NCBI GenBank assembly: GCA_029946075.1
Contig: JAQSDT010000693.1
Location: 1 to 18,086, forward strand
Origin: a bacterium
Lineage (GTDB): Bacteria > Pseudomonadota > Alphaproteobacteria > Rhizobiales > Xanthobacteraceae
DNA length: 18,086 bases
Direction: 5' to 3'
The notes under the pieces were generated by a model. It did not search any database. It had not been told where the DNA came from and saw only the letters and a program-made list of their open reading frames with translations. Both the position numbers and the translations under genes were made by a program. Positions 6,395-13,786 of this stretch are shown piece after piece. Positions within the stretch are counted from its first letter, which is position 1, and the number at the start of each line of letters is the position of its first letter.

Positions 6395-6832
6395 ATGCGC
6401 ACGATCACGTCTTCGGGAACCGAAAATATCTCGATCGGAGAACTGTCCAGGCATACCGGTGTGAACATAGAGACCATCCGCTACTACGAGCGCATCAAAA
6501 TGCTGCCCTCGCCGCCGCGCACCGCGAACGGGCGGCGGGTCTATGGGCCGGCCGAAGAACGGATACTGGCTTTCATCCGGCGTTCCCGTGACCTCGGGTT
6601 CACGCTTGAGGAAATTCGGGCGCTGCTGGCGTTAGGAGGACCGGAACGCGCGTCGTGCGCCGAGGTGCACAAGATAGCGAGTACACACCTGGAGAGCGTC
6701 CGTGCCAAGCTTTCCGACCTCATCAAGCTCGAAACTATTTTGGCAGAAACAGTGGCGCGATGCTCTGAGGACGCGACTACCGACTGCCCGGTGCTCGATA
6801 TTCTGGATGGCGGTCGGAAAATCGCATCATAA
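6395..6832 (+). CDS. merR: MerR-family Hg(II)-responsive regulator
   Basis: This encodes 145 residues, near the 144 of classical MerR. The ATG has AAGGA 7 bases upstream. The N-terminal winged helix-turn-helix covers residues 11-80 (SIGELSRHTGVNIETIRYYE, GRRVYG, RDLGFTLEEIRALL). Three cysteines match the metal site: Cys88, Cys123 and Cys131, corresponding to Tn501 Cys82, Cys117 and Cys126. The 88-123 spacing of 35 equals that of MerR, but the 123-131 loop (CSEDATTDCPVLD) is one residue shorter and resembles the CueR loop. Divergent merT with an intervening dyad and Cys88 (where CueR has Ser) favour mercury sensing. It converges with psd. Confidence 0.88.
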   Translation: MRTITSSGTENISIGELSRHTGVNIETIRYYERIKMLPSPPRTANGRRVYGPAEERILAFIRRSRDLGFTLEEIRALLALGGPERASCAEVHKIASTHLESVRAKLSDLIKLETILAETVARCSEDATTDCPVLDILDGGRKIAS

Positions 6833-6895
6833 CCTGTCGGCCATCGGGGCATCGCGCGAGCGTCAGCCCGACAGATTGATGGCTTCACGCCGGGT

Positions 6896-7801
6896 TCATG
6901 CCTGCGGCCTTCGCAACAGCGCCTCACCCGCGCGGATGCGCTTTCCGTCCGCGATGCCCTCGGCAAACTCAAAATGTTCGGGCGCCAGCACGATGATGGT
7001 CGAGCCGTGCTCGAACCAGCCGAGCTCGTCGCCCTTCTTCACATGCGCGTTGCAGTCGAAGTTCACCGGTCCCCTGCTCTGCGCATTGAGCGTAACGTCG
7101 AGGAAATGCAAACGGATGCTGGCGACGAGGATGGCCGCGACCGGCACCAGCGTCAGCGCCTCGCCGGTTGGAAGCCGCGCACGCAGCACCGCGCGTTCGT
7201 TCTTGCAGAACAGCCGCTCGACGCGCTTGAGCGCGATCGGATTGACGTTCCAGACGTCGCCGTGAATGAACGAGACCTTCTCGATCACGGCGTCATACGG
7301 CGCGTGAAAGCGGTGATACATGCTCGAGGTCAGCCGCAGCGTCAGAAACCGGCCGTTGCGGTGCTGCTCCACCAGCGCGGGATCGCCGAGCAGGTCGAGC
7401 AGCGAATATGGCGCGCCCTTGATCTGGAACAGTTCGGTATCGGCGATGCGCCCGTGCGCGCCGACGATGCCGTCGCTCGGGCTGGCAATCACGGAGGGAT
7501 CGGGATCGACCGGGCGCAGGCCCGGACGCAGCTCGCGCGTGAAGCAATCGTGCAGGCTTTTGAATTCGGTTTTCCTCGCCTCGGACAGGTCGAGGTCGGA
7601 AAACAGCCGCCAACAGGCGATCGACAAATCGCGCACCAACGGGTTTTCGATCTTGCTGAACCAGCCCATGAAGCGCGTCAGCGCCGCCCGCGGAATCCGG
7701 TTGGTCAGCAGGAAGTTGAGGTCTTCCTGCTGTGTGAAACGGGAAATCATCCCCTTCACTGTCATCAATCTGTCAGCAGGATTGGCTAGCGCTTCAGGCA
7801 T
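6896..7801 (-). CDS. psd: Phosphatidylserine decarboxylase proenzyme
   Basis: This encodes 301 residues. It decarboxylates phosphatidylserine to phosphatidylethanolamine at the inner membrane, using a pyruvoyl group made by self-cleavage. The cleavage site is HGST (265-268), where Ser267 would become the pyruvoyl; the usual family motif is LGST. Asp110 (SPSDG) and His163/His166 (MYHRFHAP) fit the self-processing triad and active site. The FTQQEDLNFLLTNRIPR and FMGWFSKIE blocks mark the long Psd subtype rather than the shorter rhizobial form of about 230 residues. The start at 7801 is chosen for its GGGAGGG at 7816-7810; in-frame ATGs at 7765 and 7750 have poorer signals. This start overlaps the start codon of the divergent aminotransferase gene. 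Confidence 0.9.
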   Translation of the reverse strand: MPEALANPADRLMTVKGMISRFTQQEDLNFLLTNRIPRAALTRFMGWFSKIENPLVRDLSIACWRLFSDLDLSEARKTEFKSLHDCFTRELRPGLRPVDPDPSVIASPSDGIVGAHGRIADTELFQIKGAPYSLLDLLGDPALVEQHRNGRFLTLRLTSSMYHRFHAPYDAVIEKVSFIHGDVWNVNPIALKRVERLFCKNERAVLRARLPTGEALTLVPVAAILVASIRLHFLDVTLNAQSRGPVNFDCNAHVKKGDELGWFEHGSTIIVLAPEHFEFAEGIADGKRIRAGEALLRRPQA

Positions 7802-9479
7802 GGATTCGACCCTCCCGATTCTCTCGCTCTCCGCCGCGGCGGTCGCAAGCGCCGCGGCCGTAAGTGCCGCGGCGGTTTTTCCCAAATTGAAGGCGCGCCT
7901 CGCGCTCTCGCGGGCCAAGCATCGCTCGCTGACCGGACATTCCAAGATGTCCAAAATGGTCGCGAAGCTGATGCCGCATTACGAATTCGACATCGGCAAT
8001 TTCTTCTGCTCCGATGGCGCGCCGAACCATGTCGCGATGACGCGGCAGGACGGCTTCTTCCGCCTCGCGCGCTTGTATGAGGAGCGCTACGCCAGGGGAC
8101 GGAAGATGACGGCGGAGGCCGCCGAATACATCTCCGATCTTCAGTTCACCGAAAGCTACCGCGTGCCGTTCCAGTACAGCCGGCTGGTGCGCGAACATCT
8201 CGGCACCGGCGCCTTCATGCAGTCCTCGTCGGGCATTACCGTTACCGACGTCGACGGCAATCGTTTCCACGACCTGACCGGCTCCTACGGCGTCAACATC
8301 TTCGGCAACGACTTCTACAAGGAGTGCATCGCCGAGGGCGAGAAGCGCGCTCGCGCGCTCGGCCCCGTGCTCGGGTCCTATCACCCCGTGATCACCGGCA
8401 ATGTGCGGCGGCTGTGCGAGATCTCCGGCCTCGACGAGGTCTCGTTCCACATGTCCGGCACCGAGGCCGTGATGCAGGCGGTGCGGCTGGCGCGCTATCA
8501 CACGCGCCGCTCGCACCTGGTACGCTTCGCCGGCGCCTATCACGGCTGGTGGGGCGACGTGCAGCCCGGCATCGGCAATCCCGTCTCGCCGCACGAGACC
8601 TACACGCTGGCCGAAATGTCGGAGCGGACGCTGCACGTGCTGCGCACGCGGAAGAATATCGCCTGCGTACTGGTCAATCCGCTGCAGGCGCTGCATCCCA
8701 ACGCCAACGCGCCCGGCGATTCCGCACTGGTCGACAGTTCGCGCCGAAGCGCCTTCGATCGCGAGGCTTACACCGCCTGGCTGAGAAAGTTGCGCGAGGC
8801 CTGTACCGAGCGCGGCATCGTCCTGATTTTCGACGAGGTCTTCGTCGGCTTCCGTCTCGCCGCCGGCGGCGCGCAGGAATATTTCGGCGTGCGCGCCGAC
8901 ATGGTGACTTACGGCAAGAGCCTCGCCGGCGGCCTTCCCGTCGGCGTCGTCTGCGGCAAGAAGGAATTGATGCGACGCTTCCGCGACGATCGTCCCGCCG
9001 ACATCTGCTTTGCCCGCGGCACCTTCAACTCGCATCCCTATGTGATGACGGCGATGGACGAGTTCCTGAGCCGGCTCGCCAGCCCGAACTTCAACAATGT
9101 ATATGAAGGCCTCGACGAGACCTGGAACGGCCGTGCCGCCGCGCTGAACACACGCCTCGCCGAACAGGACCTGCCGGTCCGCGTCAGCAATTTGTCCTCG
9201 ATCTGGTCGGTGCACTACACCGAGCCGTCTCGCTACAACTGGATGCTGCAATATTATCTGCGCGCCGAAGGCCTGGCGCTGAGCTGGGTCGGCACCGGCC
9301 GGCTGATCTTCAGCCTCAATTACGGCGACGTCGATTTCGCCGAAGTCACCGAGCGCTTCGTGGCGGCAACCGAGAAGATGAAGCGCGACGGCTGGTGGTG
9401 GCGCGACGCCGGCCTGACCAACAAGGGCATCAAGCGGCAGATTCTGAAGGAGATGCTGGCTAAGCGGTTTGGGCGCTAG
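7800..9479 (+). CDS. Class III aminotransferase, glutamate-1-semialdehyde aminomutase-like
   Basis: This encodes 559 residues, well above the roughly 430 of HemL. The N-terminus has a hydrophobic Ala/Val-rich stretch (about 5-27) that could be a membrane anchor, then about 100 residues of extra helical sequence before the PLP fold. PLP-binding features are clear: SGTEA (219-223), the GAYHGWWGD block (245-253), IFDEVFVGFR with Asp345, and the Schiff-base Lys373 in TYGKSLAGG. Membership of fold-type I class III is firm. The length, anchor and context argue against it being the housekeeping HemL, so the amino acceptor is unknown. Divergence from psd suggests a phospholipid-linked role (inference). 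The Shine-Dalgarno is weak (CAGG); an in-frame ATG at 7947 would remove the hydrophobic segment. Confidence 0.82.
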   Translation: MDSTLPILSLSAAAVASAAAVSAAAVFPKLKARLALSRAKHRSLTGHSKMSKMVAKLMPHYEFDIGNFFCSDGAPNHVAMTRQDGFFRLARLYEERYARGRKMTAEAAEYISDLQFTESYRVPFQYSRLVREHLGTGAFMQSSSGITVTDVDGNRFHDLTGSYGVNIFGNDFYKECIAEGEKRARALGPVLGSYHPVITGNVRRLCEISGLDEVSFHMSGTEAVMQAVRLARYHTRRSHLVRFAGAYHGWWGDVQPGIGNPVSPHETYTLAEMSERTLHVLRTRKNIACVLVNPLQALHPNANAPGDSALVDSSRRSAFDREAYTAWLRKLREACTERGIVLIFDEVFVGFRLAAGGAQEYFGVRADMVTYGKSLAGGLPVGVVCGKKELMRRFRDDRPADICFARGTFNSHPYVMTAMDEFLSRLASPNFNNVYEGLDETWNGRAAALNTRLAEQDLPVRVSNLSSIWSVHYTEPSRYNWMLQYYLRAEGLALSWVGTGRLIFSLNYGDVDFAEVTERFVAATEKMKRDGWWWRDAGLTNKGIKRQILKEMLAKRFGR

Positions 9480-9520
9480 AGACGCTCCATTCTGCGTCAT
9501 TGCAACTTCCAAATCTCTCT

Positions 9521-9604
9521 CGTCATTGCGAGGAGCGAAGCGACGAAGCAATCCATCTGCCCCCACGCGGATAGGTGGATTGCTTCGCTTCGCTCGCAAT
9601 GACG
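9521..9604. repeat. Palindromic intergenic repeat (CGTCATTGCGAG type)
   Basis: Outer arms CGTCATTGCGAG (9521-9532) and CTCGCAATGACG (9593-9604) are exact reverse complements. Inner arms around GAAGCAATCCA and TGGATTGCTTC also pair, giving an imperfect long hairpin. This sequence type is widely dispersed in Bradyrhizobium-like and other alphaproteobacterial genomes. It follows the aminotransferase gene and may terminate transcription from either side. Confidence 0.85.
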
Positions 9605-9627
9605 GCTTCATAATGCTTCTTCAAAAC

Positions 9628-9687
9628 GTGGATGCCCGGGACATCTGTGCGAAGACGTGCTTCGCACTTCAGCCCGGGCATGACGAC
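9628..9687. repeat. Second palindromic intergenic repeat (TGCCCGGG type)
   Basis: Nested arms TGCCCGGG/CCCGGGCA (9633-9640 with 9673-9680) and GTGCGAAG/CTTCGCAC (9647-9654 with 9660-9667) form a two-part hairpin directly after the previous repeat. The pair fills most of the convergent gap between the genes ending at 9479 and 9708. Confidence 0.8.
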
Positions 9688-9707
9688 TTCTTCGCCTACG
9701 ACAAACC

Positions 9708-10325
9708 TCACGCGTGACGGACGTGCTTTTCGAGGCCGGGATCGATCAATTCGCCCTTCATCAGCGCCAGCGGCGCCTTGTAGTACAGCTTGAGATCGCT
9801 GAAGGGGTCGGTGAGGATCTTGGTCATCCAGACCAGACCGGTCTCGACGTCGCGAATGAAGAACAGATGCACGGTGCGGAACAGCAATCCGCCGATGCCG
9901 ACGGCGAGCCAGATCTTAGCGACCTGACGCATGAAGTCTGCCGAGGACGTCCACGGCGCAAACAGGCCGAACAGGGTCGGATCGAGGTAGAGCACCAGCG
10001 GCGACAGCGCCCAGATGCCCATCAGCACCACCTTGCGCTGTAGATTATAACCGACCTTGATCTCTTCCTTGTGCTCGTGGGTCGCCTGGTTGACGTGGTC
10101 GTAACCACGCGGCTCGAAGAAGAAGTGGCCCGCCTGGCGCGTCGTCATCGACACCAGCCAGCCGGTCAGCGCCGACACGACAGGATCGAAGAACAGCATC
10201 GCATAGGCGAACAGAAAACTCGCGGCGCTGACGAAGTGCAGCGACTGGTTGATGCGGCTGTGGTGATAGTAGCGATGGTCGTCCCAGCGCTGCGTCTTCA
10301 GTTCCTGCAGAAAATTCCTGATCAT
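9708..10325 (-). CDS. His-rich integral membrane protein, unknown function
   Basis: This encodes 205 residues, with a strong GGGGGAG Shine-Dalgarno. Three or four membrane segments are visible (about 31-46, 50-62, 99-115, 135-155). Histidines cluster on the membrane-flanking side: YYHHSRINQSLH (19-30), RQAGHFFFEPRGYDHVNQATHEH (63-85) and His153. An H-x(n)-N-x3-H start plus a second His/Glu cluster recalls membrane-bound non-haem iron enzymes and the Mpo1/DUF962 fatty-acid dioxygenase family, but I cannot confirm homology. It lies in a stretch of lipid genes, 131 bases downstream of the PmtA-like gene on the same strand, though a hairpin separates them. Confidence 0.75.
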   Translation of the reverse strand: MIRNFLQELKTQRWDDHRYYHHSRINQSLHFVSAASFLFAYAMLFFDPVVSALTGWLVSMTTRQAGHFFFEPRGYDHVNQATHEHKEEIKVGYNLQRKVVLMGIWALSPLVLYLDPTLFGLFAPWTSSADFMRQVAKIWLAVGIGGLLFRTVHLFFIRDVETGLVWMTKILTDPFSDLKLYYKAPLALMKGELIDPGLEKHVRHA

Positions 10326-10416
10326 GGTCTCCCCCAGATTTCGCGTCGGGATCGGGTTACAGGGATTCGATGTAGCGGATGTGACATCATCGTAATGACA
10401 TGCGGCGGGATGCAGC

Positions 10417-10437
10417 GGCGCGTTGACACAACGCGCC
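10417..10437 (-). terminator. Hairpin after the PmtA-like gene
   Basis: A perfect 9-bp stem with a 3-nt loop (GGCGCGTTG at 10417-10425 with CAACGCGCC at 10429-10437) lies 19 bases past the stop of the methyltransferase gene. No T run follows on the minus strand, so it may be only a weak intrinsic terminator or a 3'-end structure. Confidence 0.5.
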
Positions 10438-10456
10438 TTGCGTCACGCCCCCGGCG

Positions 10457-11146
10457 TTACGCCGCGGCCGCGACGTCCATCTTGCGGAATCGCACCAGCG
10501 AGAAGTGGCCGAGCGGCGGCACCAGCCGGCGCTCCGCCAGTTCCATGCCATCGGCGCCGGCGAGCCACTGCGCATAGCGCGACCAGGCGAACTCGGCGGT
10601 GCGGAAGCCGAGCGGACGAACCACCGGCTGCAATCGCTGCTCGATGAAGCGGCGCATGCCGGCATCCGCGCTGACGCGGGTCAGGATGATGAGCTCGCCG
10701 CCGGGCCGCAGCACGCGGGCGAATTCGTCGAGCGCCTTTTCCGGGTTGGGCACCGCCGTGACGACATATTGCGCCATCACGACGTCGAAGGAATTGTCGG
10801 GGAATTCGAGATTCTCGGCATCCATCACCGCGAGGCCCTCGACGTTCTTCAGCTTGAACCCGTCGACGCGCTTTTTGGCCTTCTCGAGCATCAGTTCGGA
10901 AATATCGGTGCCGAAGATGCGCAAATGCGGCGAATAGAGCGGCAGCGAGATGCCGGTGCCGACGCCGACCTCGAGTACCCGCCCGCCGATCTTGTTGGTG
11001 GCCGCGATCGCCGCCTTGCGGCCCTTGCTGAACACGCCGCCGAACACGAGGTCGTAAACCGGCGCCCAGCGATCATAGGCCTGCTCGACCGTGTCGCGGT
11101 CGAAATCCAGCGGCCTCGTACCGTCCAGCTTGATGATGTCTGCCAT
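10457..11146 (-). CDS. pmtA: Phosphatidylethanolamine N-methyltransferase-like, PmtA type
   Basis: This encodes 229 residues and is a class I SAM-dependent methyltransferase. Motif I is VLEVGVGTG (57-65), the acidic ribose-binding residue is in FGTDIS, and FDVVMAQYVVTAVPNP with LRPGGELIILTR completes the core. The N-terminal block YDRWAPVYDLVFGGVFSKGRKAA and the GVGTGISLPLY variant match Rhodobacter-type PmtA enzymes, which methylate phosphatidylethanolamine towards phosphatidylcholine on the inner membrane face. Bradyrhizobium carries several such paralogues with different methylation steps, so product specificity is uncertain; UbiE-like activity is the main alternative. It lies 39 bases downstream of the GT4 gene, probably co-transcribed. 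Psd, encoded about 3 kb away, makes its presumed substrate. Confidence 0.75.
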   Translation of the reverse strand: MADIIKLDGTRPLDFDRDTVEQAYDRWAPVYDLVFGGVFSKGRKAAIAATNKIGGRVLEVGVGTGISLPLYSPHLRIFGTDISELMLEKAKKRVDGFKLKNVEGLAVMDAENLEFPDNSFDVVMAQYVVTAVPNPEKALDEFARVLRPGGELIILTRVSADAGMRRFIEQRLQPVVRPLGFRTAEFAWSRYAQWLAGADGMELAERRLVPPLGHFSLVRFRKMDVAAAA

Positions 11147-11185
11147 CGTCTCTTCTGCCTTCTCGTCCTGTCCGTGATTGAAACT

Positions 11186-12241
11186 TCAGCCCTGCACCGC
11201 GCTTCGCGCCGGCACGCGGCGCACCGGCCGCAGCACGCGGCTCGGCTGCAACGCCGTGAGGTTGCCGATGAACTGGCGCGCGCTGTTTTCCCAGGAGCGC
11301 TCCAGCGCAAAATTCCGGCAGGCTTCGCGCGACATCGTCAGCGCCCGCAAGCAGGCGCTGCGCAGATCCGCATCCAGCGCGCCGATCGAATGGCCGGCGA
11401 TGACGTCCTTCGGGCCGGTGACCGGAAACGCCGCCACCGGCGTGCCGCAGGCCAGCGCCTCGAGTTGCACGACACCGAACGTATCGGTGAGACTTGGAAA
11501 CACGAACACGTCGGCGGCGGCCAGATGCGCAGTCAGGTCCGCGCCCTTCTTCTCGCCGAGGAAGATGGCGTCCGGATATTGCCTTTCGAGCTGCGCCTTC
11601 TGCGGGCCGTCGCCGACGACGACCTTGGTGCCCGGCAGGTCCAGCGACAGAAATGCCTCGATGTTCTTCTCCACGGCGACGCGGCCCATGGTCATGAAGA
11701 TCGGCCGCGGCAGATCGAGCGTTGCCGGGTGGTCTGGATTGAACAATTCGGTGTCGACGCCGCGCGTCCAGAAGCCGAGCTTGCGAAAGCCGCGCGCGCC
11801 GAGTTCCTGCCGCAGCGAGTCGGTCGCGACCATCACCATGGAAGACGCCGAGTGGAAATGCCGCATCACCGCATAGCCGACGCCGAGCGGAAGCCGGGTG
11901 CGGACTTCGACATATTCGGGAAAGCGCGTGGTGTAGGACGTGGTAAACGCCAGCTTGCGGCGAAGGCAATAGGCGCGCACCGCCCAGCCGATCGGTCCTT
12001 CGGTGGCGATATGTATCGCCTCGGGCGCCGCCGCCTCGATCCGCCTGATGATCTCGCGCCGGTTCGGCAATGCGATGCGCAGACCGGGATAGGTCGGCAA
12101 CGGCATCGACGGAAAGCCGTCGGGCGTGAGAAAGCTGATCTCTTCGCCGAGCGAGGCCGCGCTTTTCGTCAGCGACGTCAGCGTGCGGACGACGCCGTTC
12201 ACCTGCGGATGCCACGCGTCGGTCGCAACTGTTATCTTCAT
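11186..12241 (-). CDS. GT4 family glycosyltransferase, glycolipid-synthase-like
   Basis: This encodes 351 residues with a GT-B fold. The N-terminal domain opens MKITVATDAWHPQVNGVVRT, the Gly-rich acceptor loop typical of GT4. The C-terminal domain has MGRVAVEKNIE (185-196), VVVGDGPQ, and the donor-site motif TDTFGVVQLEALACGTPV, where the usual E-x7-E is D253-x7-E261. This pattern fits the mannosyl/glucosyl-diacylglycerol synthase group, including the Agrobacterium Agt enzyme active in phosphate limitation. Being upstream of a PmtA-like gene supports a membrane-lipid acceptor, but donor and acceptor are not proven by sequence. It is the first gene of a two-gene unit and diverges from the TAXI gene. 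Confidence 0.82.
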   Translation of the reverse strand: MKITVATDAWHPQVNGVVRTLTSLTKSAASLGEEISFLTPDGFPSMPLPTYPGLRIALPNRREIIRRIEAAAPEAIHIATEGPIGWAVRAYCLRRKLAFTTSYTTRFPEYVEVRTRLPLGVGYAVMRHFHSASSMVMVATDSLRQELGARGFRKLGFWTRGVDTELFNPDHPATLDLPRPIFMTMGRVAVEKNIEAFLSLDLPGTKVVVGDGPQKAQLERQYPDAIFLGEKKGADLTAHLAAADVFVFPSLTDTFGVVQLEALACGTPVAAFPVTGPKDVIAGHSIGALDADLRSACLRALTMSREACRNFALERSWENSARQFIGNLTALQPSRVLRPVRRVPARSAVQG

Positions 12242-12305
12242 GTCCGGGACCCGAGATTCCAGATGATTCTCAAGTCCGACGTTGGGGCATCGATATTTCA
12301 GGCGT

Positions 12306-12315
12306 ATGACGTCAT
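12306..12315. promoter_or_regulatory. Short palindrome in the GT4/TAXI divergent promoter region
   Basis: ATGACGTCAT is a perfect 10-bp palindrome near the middle of the 135-bp gap between divergent starts at 12241 and 12377. It could be an operator, but the size is too small to exclude chance. Confidence 0.25.
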
Positions 12316-12376
12316 GGTTCTGTAAGGTTGTTTTTTAAGCCCCGCTCCACGCATTTTCGTGTAACGTGACAGGACC

Positions 12377-13771
12377 ATGTCAGAACTGAACGACAATCCG
12401 GCACCGCCCCGCCCGCGACGCAAGCGCAAGAGCTACGCGCTGCTGATCCTCGCGGCCGTGATCCTTGGCTTCGGCATCGCCGCAGGCACGCTGTACTATG
12501 TGCTGCGGCCGACCGTTCTCAGAATCGCCGTCGGCCCCGCCGGCAGCGAAGACCTGAAACTGATCCAGCTCATCGCGCAGAACTTTACACGCGACCACAG
12601 CTCGGTCCGCCTGTCGCCGATCACGACCGAAGGAACACCGGAGAGCCTTGCACTGTTCGCTGCGGGGAAGGCCGATCTCGCGGTGGCGCGCGGCGATCTC
12701 AACCTGCCGGCCAACGCGGAGTCGGTTGCGATCCTGCGCAAGAACGTCGTGGTGCTGTGGGCGCCGTCCGGGCTGCCCGCGAAAGGTTCGAAGAAACAGC
12801 CGGCACCGAAGATCAAGAGCCTCGCCGGCCACCGCGTCGGCGTGGTCGGGCGAACCGAGGCCAACGTCAAATTGCTGAAAGTGATCCTGAAGGAATCCGG
12901 CATCAATCCGGACAAGGTGACGATCACCCAGTACGCCACCACGCAGCTGGCCGAAATGGCGCGCGATCCGGCGATCGACGCGTTCATGACCGTCGGGCCG
13001 CTCAAGAGCAAGATCACCGCGGACGCCATCGCCGCAACCGCGGCTGCGCGCGGCGAACCCAAATTTCTGCCGATCGACGTTTCCGAAGCCATCGCCAAGC
13101 GGAATCAGCTGTATGAGGCCGAGGAAATTCCCGGCAGCATCTTCAGCTCGTCCCCGGCAAGGCCCGACGACAAGATCGACACGGTCAGCGTCAACCATCT
13201 GATCATCGCGCCGAAATCATTGTCGGATACCGCGGTCGCGGCCTTCGCCCGCCAGCTCTTCACGGTGCGCCAGCAGCTCGCCAGGGAATTGCCGGCGGCC
13301 TCGCAGATCGAAAAGCCCGACACCGACAAGGACGCCGCCCTGCCCGCGCATGCCGGCGCGGCCGCCTATATCGACGGCAACGAGCGGACGTTCCTGGAGC
13401 GATATACCGACTACATCTGGGGCGCGGTCCTGGTGCTGTCGGGCCTCGGCTCCTTCGGCGCCTGGCTGCAGCACTACTGGAAGCGCGACGAGCGCGAGCT
13501 GTACTCCCGTCATCGCGACAATCTGCTCGACCTGATCGCGAAGGTGCGCAAGGCCGAGACGGCGAAGGAACTGGCGGAAATGCAGGGCGCCGCCGACAGT
13601 CTGTTGCGCGAAACGCTCGATTGCTATGACGACGGTGCCATCGAGGAGAGCGACCTGACGGTGATCGCGCTCACCCTCGAGCAATTCCACCACGCCGTCT
13701 CCGACCGCCGCGCCGTGCTCGCGACGGCCGATCCGGCCGAAGCGCCGCGGATGCGCGCCCTCCAGAGCTGA
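12377..13771 (+). CDS. TAXI-family TRAP solute-binding protein, membrane-anchored
   Basis: This encodes 464 residues. ATG follows ACAGGACC. After a basic N-terminus a transmembrane helix spans about 20-44, followed by a TAXI-type periplasmic binding domain (about 47-330): LRIAVGPAGSEDLKLIQLIA, then TTEGTPESLALFAAGKADLAVARGD, and LAGHRVGVVGRTEANVKLLKVILKESG. A second transmembrane helix is at 347-366, followed by about 95 residues of charged helical sequence that would lie in the cytoplasm. Ordinary TAXI proteins are soluble periplasmic receptors feeding a DctM-type permease; no permease is near this one, and the two anchors plus cytoplasmic tail suggest a sensor or scaffold role. Sequences of this form occur as stand-alone genes in Bradyrhizobium. 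Confidence 0.82.
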   Translation: MSELNDNPAPPRPRRKRKSYALLILAAVILGFGIAAGTLYYVLRPTVLRIAVGPAGSEDLKLIQLIAQNFTRDHSSVRLSPITTEGTPESLALFAAGKADLAVARGDLNLPANAESVAILRKNVVVLWAPSGLPAKGSKKQPAPKIKSLAGHRVGVVGRTEANVKLLKVILKESGINPDKVTITQYATTQLAEMARDPAIDAFMTVGPLKSKITADAIAATAAARGEPKFLPIDVSEAIAKRNQLYEAEEIPGSIFSSSPARPDDKIDTVSVNHLIIAPKSLSDTAVAAFARQLFTVRQQLARELPAASQIEKPDTDKDAALPAHAGAAAYIDGNERTFLERYTDYIWGAVLVLSGLGSFGAWLQHYWKRDERELYSRHRDNLLDLIAKVRKAETAKELAEMQGAADSLLRETLDCYDDGAIEESDLTVIALTLEQFHHAVSDRRAVLATADPAEAPRMRALQS

Positions 13772-13786
13772 ACATACCTCTCATCC

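Noticed and set aside
6347..6454. N-terminal extension of MerT
   Set aside because: It would run through the mer operator and promoter and into merR; MerT proteins are about 116-130 residues, matching the start at 6346.
6834..6874. Possible terminator between convergent merR and psd (CTGTCGG with CCGACAG)
   Set aside because: The 7-bp stem encloses a 27-base loop and has no T tract; too weak to annotate.
7794..9611. 605-residue minus-strand frame opposite the aminotransferase gene
   Set aside because: The plus strand carries a complete PLP fold with catalytic Lys and Asp; the antisense frame is open only because of third-position GC.
10505..12325. 606-residue plus-strand frame opposite the PmtA-like and GT4 genes
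   Set aside because: Composition is His/Arg/Gln-rich without domains, and it spans two recognisable minus-strand genes.
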